NCBI GenBank assembly: GCA_023431345.1
Contig: JAEYWK010000041.1
Location: 1 to 36,934, forward strand
Direction of reading: 5' to 3'
Source of the DNA: Pseudomonadota bacterium
Lineage (GTDB): Bacteria; Myxococcota_A; Polyangia; Polyangiales; Polyangiaceae
Length of the DNA stretch: 36,934 bases
Shown: piece after piece, positions 1 through 6,888 of the stretch
Layout of the letters: every line of letters starts with the position of its first letter
Numbering within the stretch: position 1 is the first letter of the stretch
Made by a program: the position numbers and the translations under genes
Notes under the pieces: generated by a model
What the model saw: only the letters and a program-made list of their open reading frames with translations
Database searches by the model: none
What the model was told of the DNA's origin: nothing

Positions 1-122
1 GGGCGGCGGTCGCTCGCTGGACACGCCTTGGCGTCGCACGCGTCGCGCCTGCTCGCAATCACGCCGCCGAGCACGGCCGGTTTCCCGCGGCAAGAACCAC
101 ACTTACGTCGCTGGCGGAGGGC

Positions 123-335
123 TTACGGTGTTTCGCCCGGACGGGCGTAGTCCAAGCGGTGCCTATGCATGGCGTTGCGAGTGAAACCCGCCCCGACCAG
201 CACAACCGGTCGACGGTTCTCGGCGGCGATCAGCCACTCAACGACCAATCGCACATCCGCGGCTTCGAATTGGTCCGCCAAAAGCGCACTGCGTAGCTCT
301 ATGATCGGTGCTTTCAAACATCGCCCCTTGCTCAA
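123..335 (-). pseudogene. Truncated SIR2-like domain fragment
   Basis: A 70-residue reading frame starts at a TTG (335) and stops at a TAA. Its C-terminal half carries PVVLVGAGFTRNA, which resembles the nucleotide-binding start of SIR2-like domains (GAGxSxNA) found in prokaryotic NADase and defence proteins. Only this first motif is present. After it the frame runs about 15 more residues and ends, and neither of the other two minus frames in bases 1-180 gives a convincing continuation. An in-frame TAG lies just upstream of the TTG, so the N-terminus seems original and the body is lost. I read it as the 5' remnant of a SIR2-domain gene; a chance resemblance in a short frame is possible. It is divergent from the phospholipase-like gene at 978. 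Confidence 0.4.
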
Positions 336-977
336 CCCGCCAACCTACACTCTTCGGCGCGTGCAGCAACAGGCCTGCCGCGATCTATCGCCTGCGCGCG
401 CTCGTTTCTACGAACCTCGTCGAGGCATGACCATCGAGGGGCCGGACAAGTTTCGGTAGCACGGCGTCGACAACCGCGTCAAATTGCACAGGCGTCGGCG
501 TGGTTGGCACACGACCGTTTCACATCGTTCGCCGCGCGGAACGTGTCAACGAGTTTGAGACAGCCTGTTCGTGAATTCTATGTAGGGTTCTCGGAATCGC
601 TCGGCGGCGGGGTGATGAGCGGTAGTGGCGCGTGGGGCTCGGTGGAGGTGTCGGATTCGGCGTGAGGGCGGTGGGGTCGAGCCAGGTCATCAGCCCGTGG
701 CGAGCAGCGTGCCACCCATCAACGTTGTCGTTGGCAGGGGCCAGTTGCTGCTGAAGGCAGCGTGTTTGTCGCTGGGGCGGCTCCGCGCAGGCGAGCAACT
801 CCCCGCTCGCGCGCCGCAGCGGCGGCAGGCCCGAGGGAGCCACCGCGAGCCGGCGGCGTCGATGAGCCAGCGCTCACCCCATCGGGCGCCTGTCCCGGCG
901 AAGTCCCCCGCGCCCCCTTCCGACGAAGCTCGCTGAGTTTCCACGCAACTGATCCGCGCGGCGCCCGATGAGGCGGC
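336..977. other. Non-coding stretch before the phospholipase-like gene
   Basis: No frame here gives a recognisable protein. Short open frames on both strands are Arg/Pro/Ala-rich, as expected from GC-rich shadow reading. The part around 480-600 is less GC-rich than the rest. It holds a weak promoter-like pair, TTGAGA (555-560) and TATGTA (579-584) with 18 bases between, which I would not trust alone. It may be decayed sequence linked to the loss of the SIR2-like gene. Confidence 0.5.
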
Positions 978-1460
978 ATGGTGGCTTCAGCAGTTTCTCG
1001 TGGCGCTTCCGGTCCGATCCCCGACATCACGCCCGAGGAAGAAGCCGCAGGCGCTAGCCTGGTGGAGCGCCCTCAGCCGGCGCCAAGCAGCCTGGCGCCG
1101 GCAGCGCCCGAGCCGGCGGTCGCGACGCTGGTCGAGAAGCATCCGCCCCCGCCCGCGCAGCTCCCGCCAAAGAAGGATTGGTGCGGCAGCAACGGCACGG
1201 AGTGGGTTCCGGATGGCGCCGGCGGCGTGGACTGGTCCGACGCCTGCAAGTCGCATGACGAGTGCTACGCGACGCCCGGAGCGAACAAGAATCTTTGCGA
1301 CTTCTCGCTTCAAGAAGACATGTCCCTCGCGTGCGCAGCGCAAGACGGCGGCATCCTTTGCGAGATCTTCGCGGGCGCTTACTTTCACGGCGTGCGCACG
1401 CCGCTGGGCGAAGCGGCGTTCAAGCGGGCGCAAGAAGCGGCAGGAGCGAAGGCGCCATGA
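978..1460 (+). CDS. Phospholipase A2-fold protein, candidate toxin domain
   Basis: This 160-residue protein has a Pro/Ala-rich N-terminal arm (about 1-65) and a compact C-terminal domain (66-152). The domain begins DWCGSNGTEWVPDG and carries the catalytic-type motif DACKSHDECY with His93-Asp94. Further cysteines (Cys107, Cys119, Cys128) and an AYFHGVRTPLGEAAF tail follow. This matches the secreted phospholipase A2 fold, in which a His/Asp pair and bound calcium hydrolyse the sn-2 ester of phospholipids. In bacteria such domains often sit at the C-terminus of RHS or other polymorphic toxins. No signal peptide is visible. A GAGG ribosome-binding site lies 4-5 bases before the ATG. The stop overlaps the next start (ATGA), so the two genes are probably translated together. 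No RHS repeats lie upstream, so it would be an orphan toxin module. Fold call fairly firm; toxin role is inference. Confidence 0.75.
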   Translation: MVASAVSRGASGPIPDITPEEEAAGASLVERPQPAPSSLAPAAPEPAVATLVEKHPPPPAQLPPKKDWCGSNGTEWVPDGAGGVDWSDACKSHDECYATPGANKNLCDFSLQEDMSLACAAQDGGILCEIFAGAYFHGVRTPLGEAAFKRAQEAAGAKAP

Positions 1461-1804
1461 CCGCGAGACGGTTGCTGTGGGGTGCCGTTCTCAGCGGCGT
1501 CGCGTGGCGCGTGTGGCTGGCGTTGCCGGCGGTGCACTGGGATTCGAGCCTGATTTCGTTCGCGCTGGGTGCACTGCCTTACGCCGTCTTGGTTGCTTTC
1601 TCTCGCCTGTCGTTGGACCGAGCGGTGCTGGCCCTTGCTGCCGTCGCCGTGCTCGTGGCGGACGTCACTCTCGGCCTTGCGGCAGTGAATTCCAGCTCAT
1701 CAACCGCCGGTGTCGCGCTCTTGCTGGCGCCAGTCTTCAAAGCGCTGGCCCTGGCGATGCTGCTGGCGATCGCGATGGCCGTGTCGCGTCCGCGTCGCCA
1801 GTGA
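1457..1804 (+). CDS. Small four-helix membrane protein, possible immunity partner
   Basis: This 115-residue protein has about four hydrophobic segments (roughly 7-25, 32-50, 55-77 and 84-108) with short basic ends (MTARR at the start, SRPRRQ at the end). I recognise no family. Its ATG sits inside the stop of the phospholipase-like gene (ATGA), the usual sign of translational coupling and matched dosage. A toxin-like gene followed by a coupled small membrane protein is the classic layout of an effector/immunity pair, and a membrane location would suit protection against a lipid-cleaving enzyme. That role is inferred from context only. It could also be an export or anchoring partner. Confidence 0.65.
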   Translation: MTARRLLWGAVLSGVAWRVWLALPAVHWDSSLISFALGALPYAVLVAFSRLSLDRAVLALAAVAVLVADVTLGLAAVNSSSSTAGVALLLAPVFKALALAMLLAIAMAVSRPRRQ

Positions 1805-1982
1805 GCGCTTCAGGTGCGTTCGCGCTGCTCGCGAGCTCGGGCCGGAGAATAGCTGACGGAGAGCCAGGCGCCGCCCAGCAGAGCATCGGACCGCAGCGAA
1901 AACGAGGCCAAAACCCGAAATCGGCGGGCGTGGGTGCAGCTTGAGATATGGGATGCTGGTGAGGGTCGAGGCGAGCGGCGGT

Positions 1983-2020
1983 TGCGCATTTAGCGCACCG
2001 CTGCGCAGCGCAAGGTGCGC
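1983..2020. terminator. Hairpin cluster between convergent genes
   Basis: Overlapping inverted repeats lie between two genes that point at each other. One is TGCGC-ATTTA-GCGCA (1983-1997). The other is GCGCACC (1993-1999) pairing with GGTGCGC (2014-2020), with the palindrome GCTGCGCAGC nested inside. There is no T-run. A two-way transcription stop or mRNA end-protecting hairpin is likely. Confidence 0.4.
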
Positions 2021-2042
2021 AGGCCGCGCGTCCTCGTGCAAC

Positions 2043-3344
2043 TCAGAGGTCGGTCAGGCCGGCGCGGAAGCCGTCGTACGCGGGCTTGCGGACTAGGTTT
2101 TCGTCGAACAAGCAGGGCAGGTTCGTGCCGCCGAAGGTGTCGTCGACCCAGTTGTGCGCGTCGGTGAAGCCCCAGACGAACAAGCCCGTGCACGCAGGCT
2201 CGTTCGCGCACGCCGACGCCAGCTGCCGGTAGATCTTGGCTTGCTCGGCGCGCTTGTCGTTCAAGCTACCGGGGGCCATGCCCATGCGCACGTCGATTTC
2301 GCTCAGGTTGACGGAGAGCCCGAGCGCGGCGAGGCGCTTCAGGTTGGCAGCCAGCTCATCTGGAGGCACCCCCCGGTGTGTGAGGTGGCCTTGCAGACCG
2401 ATGCCGTCGATCGGCACGCCGGATTCCTTCAGCTCCTTGACCAAGTCGTAGATCGCATCGCTCTTGATCCCGAGATCTTCGCCGCCATAGTCGTTGTAAA
2501 GGAGCTCGACATCGGGATCGGCGGCGCGGGCCGCCTCGAAGGCGATCTTGAACATATCCTTGCCGAGGACTTTGTAGAAGTGAGTGTTTCGGAAGGTGCC
2601 GCCGGTATCCGAGATCGCCTCGTTGACGACGTCCCACGCCTCCACTTTGCCCTTGAAATGCTTGACGACGGTCGTGACGTAGTCGCGAATCACGGCGCGG
2701 AGCTCGGTCGGAGAAGTCACTTCGAGCACCCAGTCCGGCGTCGCGCCGTGCCACACGAGTGCGTGGCCCTTCACGCGCATGTCGTGCTCGCGAGCGAACG
2801 CAATGACCTGATCGCCGAGCGAGAAATCGAAGGTGCCGCGCTCAGGCTCCATCGCATCCCACTTCATGCCGTACTCGGCGACCGCACAGTTGAACTCACC
2901 GCCGGCGATCGCGCTGTAGTCTGCGTCGAAGGCGAGCACGCCCGGATTCAGCGCGGTACCGACGCAGTCGACGCCGGGCTTGGAGCGCGTCGTAAAGGCG
3001 CGCAGCACGTCGTCGGGATCGATCACGACGCTGGAACCGGAGCGCCCCCCGTTCGCCCCGCCGCCAACGTGCTCGCCTCCGGCAGGCGTCCCGGCATGGG
3101 CGTTTGCGTCCTCACCGCCTCGCGCGTCTTCGCCGCCGAAGCTGCTCGCGCTCACGCCGCCGCTCGCGCCAGCTTCGCCCGTGCCCTGTCCGCCATCGCC
3201 TGCGTCACGTCGGCGCTCGGGCACGGTAGAACACGCCAGCGCCAGCACGTACGAGAGCACCACGGTAGCGACTCCGCGCCTGTTGCGACGAAGCCCATTC
3301 AAAGAAGCCTGCCCGAGCATGCTGCCGCTAGAGGCAACGACCAT
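2043..3344 (-). CDS. GH10 endo-1,4-beta-xylanase, lipoprotein
   Basis: This is a glycoside hydrolase family 10 enzyme, which cuts beta-1,4-xylan with retention. From the ATG at 3344 it has 433 residues: a basic n-region with LRRNRRG, a hydrophobic stretch and lipobox ALAC (Cys38), a Gly/Ser/Ala-rich linker to about residue 105, then the catalytic barrel. Visible family motifs are GHALVWHG, the acid/base Glu in AWDVVNEAISD (Glu242), LLYNDYG, GIGLQGHL, and the nucleophile Glu in NLSEIDVRM (Glu349; many relatives have TELD here). FVWGFTDAHNWV near the end is also typical. It is probably anchored to the cell surface or outer membrane by lipid. A TTG at 3353 or an ATG at 3320 are alternative starts; all keep the signal peptide. 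The divergent neighbour at 3633 is a sugar-binding-type lipoprotein, which fits xylan or wall-glycan use. Confidence 0.93.
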   Translation of the reverse strand: MVVASSGSMLGQASLNGLRRNRRGVATVVLSYVLALACSTVPERRRDAGDGGQGTGEAGASGGVSASSFGGEDARGGEDANAHAGTPAGGEHVGGGANGGRSGSSVVIDPDDVLRAFTTRSKPGVDCVGTALNPGVLAFDADYSAIAGGEFNCAVAEYGMKWDAMEPERGTFDFSLGDQVIAFAREHDMRVKGHALVWHGATPDWVLEVTSPTELRAVIRDYVTTVVKHFKGKVEAWDVVNEAISDTGGTFRNTHFYKVLGKDMFKIAFEAARAADPDVELLYNDYGGEDLGIKSDAIYDLVKELKESGVPIDGIGLQGHLTHRGVPPDELAANLKRLAALGLSVNLSEIDVRMGMAPGSLNDKRAEQAKIYRQLASACANEPACTGLFVWGFTDAHNWVDDTFGGTNLPCLFDENLVRKPAYDGFRAGLTDL

Positions 3345-3582
3345 ACCAGGCAAACCTGAAGGTCGGGCGTCGTCGTGACGACGATGTTCGTTTTCGGGAT
3401 GAAGCCCTCAGCGGGCAGCAAGCTCGAGTGAGAGTCAGGCGTGGCGCGTCGCCGCAGGCCCGCTGTGGGAAAGCGGCCCACATCGTGCCCGGCTCGTGGC
3501 TCCGCGAGCCTGCGAGCACCGGCACCAGCCCCGCGGCGTGGAAGCGGAGCAAGATGGCGAGGCCCGGATGAATCTGGTACGT

Positions 3583-3599
3583 TTGGTGATTCGAATGCA
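3583..3599 (+). promoter_or_regulatory. Weak sigma54-like promoter
   Basis: TTGGTG (3583-3588) and ATGCA (3595-3599) place GG and GC exactly 12 bases apart, the fixed geometry of -24/-12 promoters. The rest of the -24 element is poor. The predicted start (about 3610) would give a 23-base leader to the lipoprotein at 3633. It counts mainly because better matches occur elsewhere in the window. Confidence 0.25.
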
Positions 3600-3632
3600 G
3601 CCTTTCCATTTCTTCCCGACCGTCGCGCTGCC

Positions 3633-4529
3633 ATGAGCAATAAGTCTGCTTGGATACTGGGTTCCCTGTGGATCGTCGCCTGCAACTTGCACGACACCGG
3701 CTACCTTCAAGAAGGCCCGAAAGATGGCCGTGCTGGTTCCGGTGGTAGCGGCGCGAGCGCCGGCGCGGAACCTGGCCTCGCTGGCGCAGCAGATGGCGGC
3801 TCGTCGGAGGGCGGCCATGGGCCATCCGTCGGAGACGGTGGCGAGCCGATGGCGGGAAGCCCGAGCGGAGGCAGCGACGGCGGCGCGGGAACTGGCAGCG
3901 CCTGCGATGAGCCCCCCGTCGAGTGTGAGTCGCCAGACCTGATCACCGATTTCGAGTCCAACGATGGCCACCTCTGCGTCGAAGCCAGCGGCACTGTGAC
4001 CGCGTATGGCGATGGCACTGGGACGCAAGCTCCCGAAATCGGCGACGTGCGCGAGTACGATGAGTCGGACGACTGCGACCGCGGCAGCCGCTACGCCCTG
4101 CACGCCTTGGGCGCCGACGCCAAGGAGTACGGCTTCGGAGTCGCTCTGCGTTTGCCGCAGAACTTCGATGCCATTGAAGCGGGCTACACCGGTATCCGCT
4201 TCAAGGCCAAGGCGGCTAAGTCCAGCAAGATTTCGATCAAGGTCGCGATCCCCGAGACTCTAGACGCCTCCTTCGGTGGCAGCTGCGAGCCGATCAAGTC
4301 GCCCGAGAAGCTGTGCAATGATCACCCGGCCGCGGGTGTCGTCGTCGCGACCGGTGGCTGGCGCGACTACGAGGTGCCGTTCTCGTCGTTGAAGCAGGAG
4401 GGCTGGGGCGTGACCGCGACGCCCCGCTTCGACGCGATCGCACAGATACATTTTATTTTTCCCGGCCCGGGCAGCAACGGCGTCAAAGATTTCGACGTCT
4501 GGCTCGACGACGTCGCGTTCTACGAATAA
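3633..4529 (+). CDS. Lipoprotein with CBM11/CIA30-like beta-sandwich
   Basis: This 298-residue protein starts MSNKSAWILGSLWIVAC, with lipobox VAC (Cys17), followed by a Gly/Ser/Ala-rich linker to about residue 95. The remaining part runs from LITDFESNDGHLCVE through YTGIRFKAKAAKSSKISIKV and GWRDYEVPFSSL to FDVWLDDVAFYE. That order (DFE start, FKAKA strand, W-pair strand, WLDDVxFY end) is typical of CBM11/CIA30-like galactose-binding-fold modules. These bind sugars and have no catalytic residues. The start at 3633 is chosen because it gives a clean signal peptide; the open frame extends upstream without a better start. It is divergent from the GH10 xylanase, so a role in sugar capture at the cell surface is likely but not shown. 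Confidence 0.8.
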   Translation: MSNKSAWILGSLWIVACNLHDTGYLQEGPKDGRAGSGGSGASAGAEPGLAGAADGGSSEGGHGPSVGDGGEPMAGSPSGGSDGGAGTGSACDEPPVECESPDLITDFESNDGHLCVEASGTVTAYGDGTGTQAPEIGDVREYDESDDCDRGSRYALHALGADAKEYGFGVALRLPQNFDAIEAGYTGIRFKAKAAKSSKISIKVAIPETLDASFGGSCEPIKSPEKLCNDHPAAGVVVATGGWRDYEVPFSSLKQEGWGVTATPRFDAIAQIHFIFPGPGSNGVKDFDVWLDDVAFYE

Positions 4530-4557
4530 CGCGGCGACGAAAGCGGGCGCTCGACTC

Positions 4558-4628
4558 CTTGCTCCCGAGTCGCGAGCGGCGCGGCCTCGGTAACCCTACT
4601 TGCTCCCGAGTCGCGAGCGGCGCGGCCT
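4558..4628. repeat. Tandem duplication at the end of the sigma54 activator gene
   Basis: A 30-base sequence (starting CTTGCTCCCGAGTCGCGAGC) occurs at 4558-4587 and, with no mismatch, at 4599-4628, a 41-base offset. The second copy encodes the last residues of the activator (PRRSRLGSK). The first lies just beyond its stop. It looks like a recent local duplication of the 3' end of the gene. Confidence 0.8.
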
Positions 4629-5966
4629 GGGTAGCGCGAGCTCGCGCATGCGATTGACCATCGTCCTGCGCGAGATACCGAGCACCTCGGCCGCGCGCGT
4701 CTGATTGCCGCCACACTCGGCGAGCACCTTGGCGACTCGGTCGAGCTCGGCATCGCGGTCAGGGCCACCGAGCCCGTCACGATCTTTCACGACGGTCACC
4801 GACTCCTCGCCGAACTCGTCCTCGAGCGACAAGTGTTGCGCGCGGATCGTCCCGCTACCGGCCAGCACGACGGCGCGCTGCATGACGTTACGCAGCTCAC
4901 GCACGTTACCCGGCCACGAGTGCTGAAGTAGGGGTTGACGGCTGTCCTCCGCGATCGGCTCTTCGACCTCGGGCAGGTTACTGCGCTTTCGCGCTTCGGC
5001 GACGAAGCGCTCTGCCATCGGCAAGATGTCGTCGGGCCGCTCTCGCAGGGGCGGAACGTCGATCACCAAGGTGTTGACGCGGTAGAAGAGGTCCTTACGG
5101 AACGCGCCGCGCTTCACTTCTTCGACCAGGTTGCGGTTGGTAGCGGCGATGAAGCGGACGTCGATAGCCCGCGGCTTCGTCGAGCCGAGGCGCGTGACCT
5201 CACTGCGCTCGAGCACGTGCAGCAGGCGGGCCTGCGTGGAGAGCGACAGCTCGCCGAGCTCGTCCAAGAACAGCGTGCCGCCGTGCGCGCCTTCGATCAG
5301 GCCCTCTTTGGCGTCGGTGGCGCCGGTAAACGAACCTCTGACGTGGCCGAAGAGCTCGCTCTCGAGCAACGATTCGGACAGGGCGGCGCAGTTCACGCGC
5401 ACGAACGCGGCTTTGCGGCGTGACGATGCGGCGTGGATGAAGGACGCGAGCACGTCTTTTCCGACGCCCGTTTCGCCGAGGATCAGCACCGGCAGCGCGC
5501 TCGCAGCCGCCTTCTCGGCCAAGTCGCGGGCGACGAGCATCTTGCGATCGTTCACCAAGAAGCCGTCGTCTCGACTGGCGGCCGCGTGCCCTTCTCCTGC
5601 CGTGCGTCGAAGCTCCACCAGCATGGGCCCGATGCGCAACGTGTCGCCCGATGCCAGCGGCACCCGCTCGCCCGGGTTGAGGCGCCGATTCAGGTTGGCC
5701 TGCGCCGTCTCGTCCGAGGTGTCGAAGGTGGAGCAACGGAACAACCAGGTTCCGTTGGCGCTGCCGAGGTCCTCCACCTCGAGCTGGCTACCGATGTACA
5801 GGCGAATGTGGTGACGCGAAACGCCGGAGTGATCGAGGCGCACCGTGCAGGTCTCGGAGCGGCCTAGCTCGACGTGCCCGCTCTTGGGCAATGAGTGCAC
5901 CTGGCGGTCGCCGCGGTGAGAAACGATCAGCTCGAGCGGGCCTCCGCCCTTCAGAATCGGCTCCAC
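4596..5966 (-). CDS. FHA-domain sigma54-dependent activator
   Basis: This 456-residue enhancer-binding protein has three parts. The first is an N-terminal FHA domain (about 12-115) with GRSETC, SRHH and DLGSANGT; FHA domains bind phosphothreonine. The second is an AAA+ sigma54-interaction domain (about 138-370) with Walker A GETGVGKD (164-171), a GSFTGA loop (211-216), Walker B GGTLFLDELGE and WPGNVREL. The third is a C-terminal Fis-type helix-turn-helix (about 410-445, NQTRAAEVLGISRRTM). The usual GAFTGA loop reads GSFTGA here, a tolerated variant. Start is GTG, overlapping the upstream gene by 16 bases. It is the last gene of an operon encoding two Ser/Thr kinases, so the likely input is kinase-made phosphothreonine and the output sigma54 transcription. 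The family is certain; the wiring is inference. Confidence 0.95.
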   Translation of the reverse strand: MEPILKGGGPLELIVSHRGDRQVHSLPKSGHVELGRSETCTVRLDHSGVSRHHIRLYIGSQLEVEDLGSANGTWLFRCSTFDTSDETAQANLNRRLNPGERVPLASGDTLRIGPMLVELRRTAGEGHAAASRDDGFLVNDRKMLVARDLAEKAAASALPVLILGETGVGKDVLASFIHAASSRRKAAFVRVNCAALSESLLESELFGHVRGSFTGATDAKEGLIEGAHGGTLFLDELGELSLSTQARLLHVLERSEVTRLGSTKPRAIDVRFIAATNRNLVEEVKRGAFRKDLFYRVNTLVIDVPPLRERPDDILPMAERFVAEARKRSNLPEVEEPIAEDSRQPLLQHSWPGNVRELRNVMQRAVVLAGSGTIRAQHLSLEDEFGEESVTVVKDRDGLGGPDRDAELDRVAKVLAECGGNQTRAAEVLGISRRTMVNRMRELALPRPRRSRLGSK

Positions 5967-6874
5967 GTCACCGCCGCATGGAAGCCACCCGGCACCGGAG
6001 CAACGCCGACCGCCACCTCGCGTTCATAGCTGGGACGGGTGAAAAACACGACGCCCGCAGAAATGAAGGCCGCCGCCGCGACGCCAGCCGCGATGTCCGC
6101 TCCCAGGTAAAGAGCCTTCATGCTCTTGACGTCGTGATCGGTGCAGTTGGGGCTGCAAACTTCCTTCAGCTCGTTCTCTTGACTCTTGCCGGTGAGGCCC
6201 ATGCCCGCGAACGCACCCGCGCCCGCGACGCCGACGCCGAGCAGCACCCAAGTGGCGAGCGGTACCGGTCGCACCGTTTCCTTCTGCACGATCGGAGCCA
6301 CCGGCGCTGGCGGCGCCACCGGACTCAGCGGCTCGAAGCGCACGTTCACGATGCGGTACCGTTGACCCTCGAGCACGTTCACTGAGCCCGATTGCGGCTC
6401 GTAGGGCGGGTAAGAGACGACGTAGTCGTGAAGGCCCGGGTTGAGGGGGATGGCGTTGGCGGTGGAGACATCGACGTCACGAGCGTCGATCGTGATCTTT
6501 GCGCCCGTCACGGGTTTGCCGTCCGCCTCGATCGAGAAGACGACCGACGGCGTCTGCTCGTCGATCGACTGGATCCATTGCAGGCAGTCTGACTGAACCA
6601 TCGTGGGGCACTCGCTCATCGCGCACTCGCGCATGGCCACCTTGGCTTCGATCAGCTTCTTGGCTCGACGCTGGCGCTGCGCCTCCATGTGGTAGTAGAC
6701 GCAGCGCTCACCCGGCTCGGTGGGAGGCTCGCTCGCCTCGGGAGAGGGGGCTTGAGTGGTTGCCTCGGGAGCGGGCGCTTGAGCAGGTGCCGTTTGAGCC
6801 TGGGCGAGGCTGCTGGTGCCGGACGCGACGGTGGACGCGGCAATCAAGAGGGCAACGGAGCGACAGAAAATCAT
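5951..6874 (-). CDS. Exported PEGA-like protein with C-terminal membrane helices
   Basis: This 307-residue protein starts at an ATG preceded by AAGGAAG three bases upstream, a strong ribosome-binding site. An upstream ATG at 6904 would overlap the kinase end and lacks this. The N-terminus MIFCRSVALLIAASTVASG ends in a signal-peptidase site near SLAQA. A Pro/Ala-rich stretch follows, then an Arg/Lys-rich helix with CAMSECPTMVQSDC, a PEGA-like beta domain (about 110-185, with NAIPLNPGLHDYVVSYP) and two hydrophobic helices (TWVLLGVGVAGAGAF and ADIAAGVAAAAFISAGVVFF). This pattern is common in Polyangiales beside Ser/Thr kinase genes; its function is unknown. It lies 14 bases after the kinase stop, which supports an operon. 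It may be an envelope sensor or substrate of the kinases. Confidence 0.85.
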   Translation of the reverse strand: MIFCRSVALLIAASTVASGTSSLAQAQTAPAQAPAPEATTQAPSPEASEPPTEPGERCVYYHMEAQRQRRAKKLIEAKVAMRECAMSECPTMVQSDCLQWIQSIDEQTPSVVFSIEADGKPVTGAKITIDARDVDVSTANAIPLNPGLHDYVVSYPPYEPQSGSVNVLEGQRYRIVNVRFEPLSPVAPPAPVAPIVQKETVRPVPLATWVLLGVGVAGAGAFAGMGLTGKSQENELKEVCSPNCTDHDVKSMKALYLGADIAAGVAAAAFISAGVVFFTRPSYEREVAVGVAPVPGGFHAAVTWSRF

Positions 6875-6888
6875 GCTCTTCCTTCGGG

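Noticed and set aside
520..1030. Several 70-110 residue open frames upstream of the phospholipase-like gene, checked for an RHS carrier.
   Set aside because: All are Arg/Pro/Ala-rich with no RHS core motif such as DPxG or YD repeats and no frame joining the phospholipase domain; an in-frame stop lies just before 978.
2154..3359. A 401-residue open frame on the plus strand.
   Set aside because: It is antisense to the GH10 xylanase, whose motifs are unmistakable.
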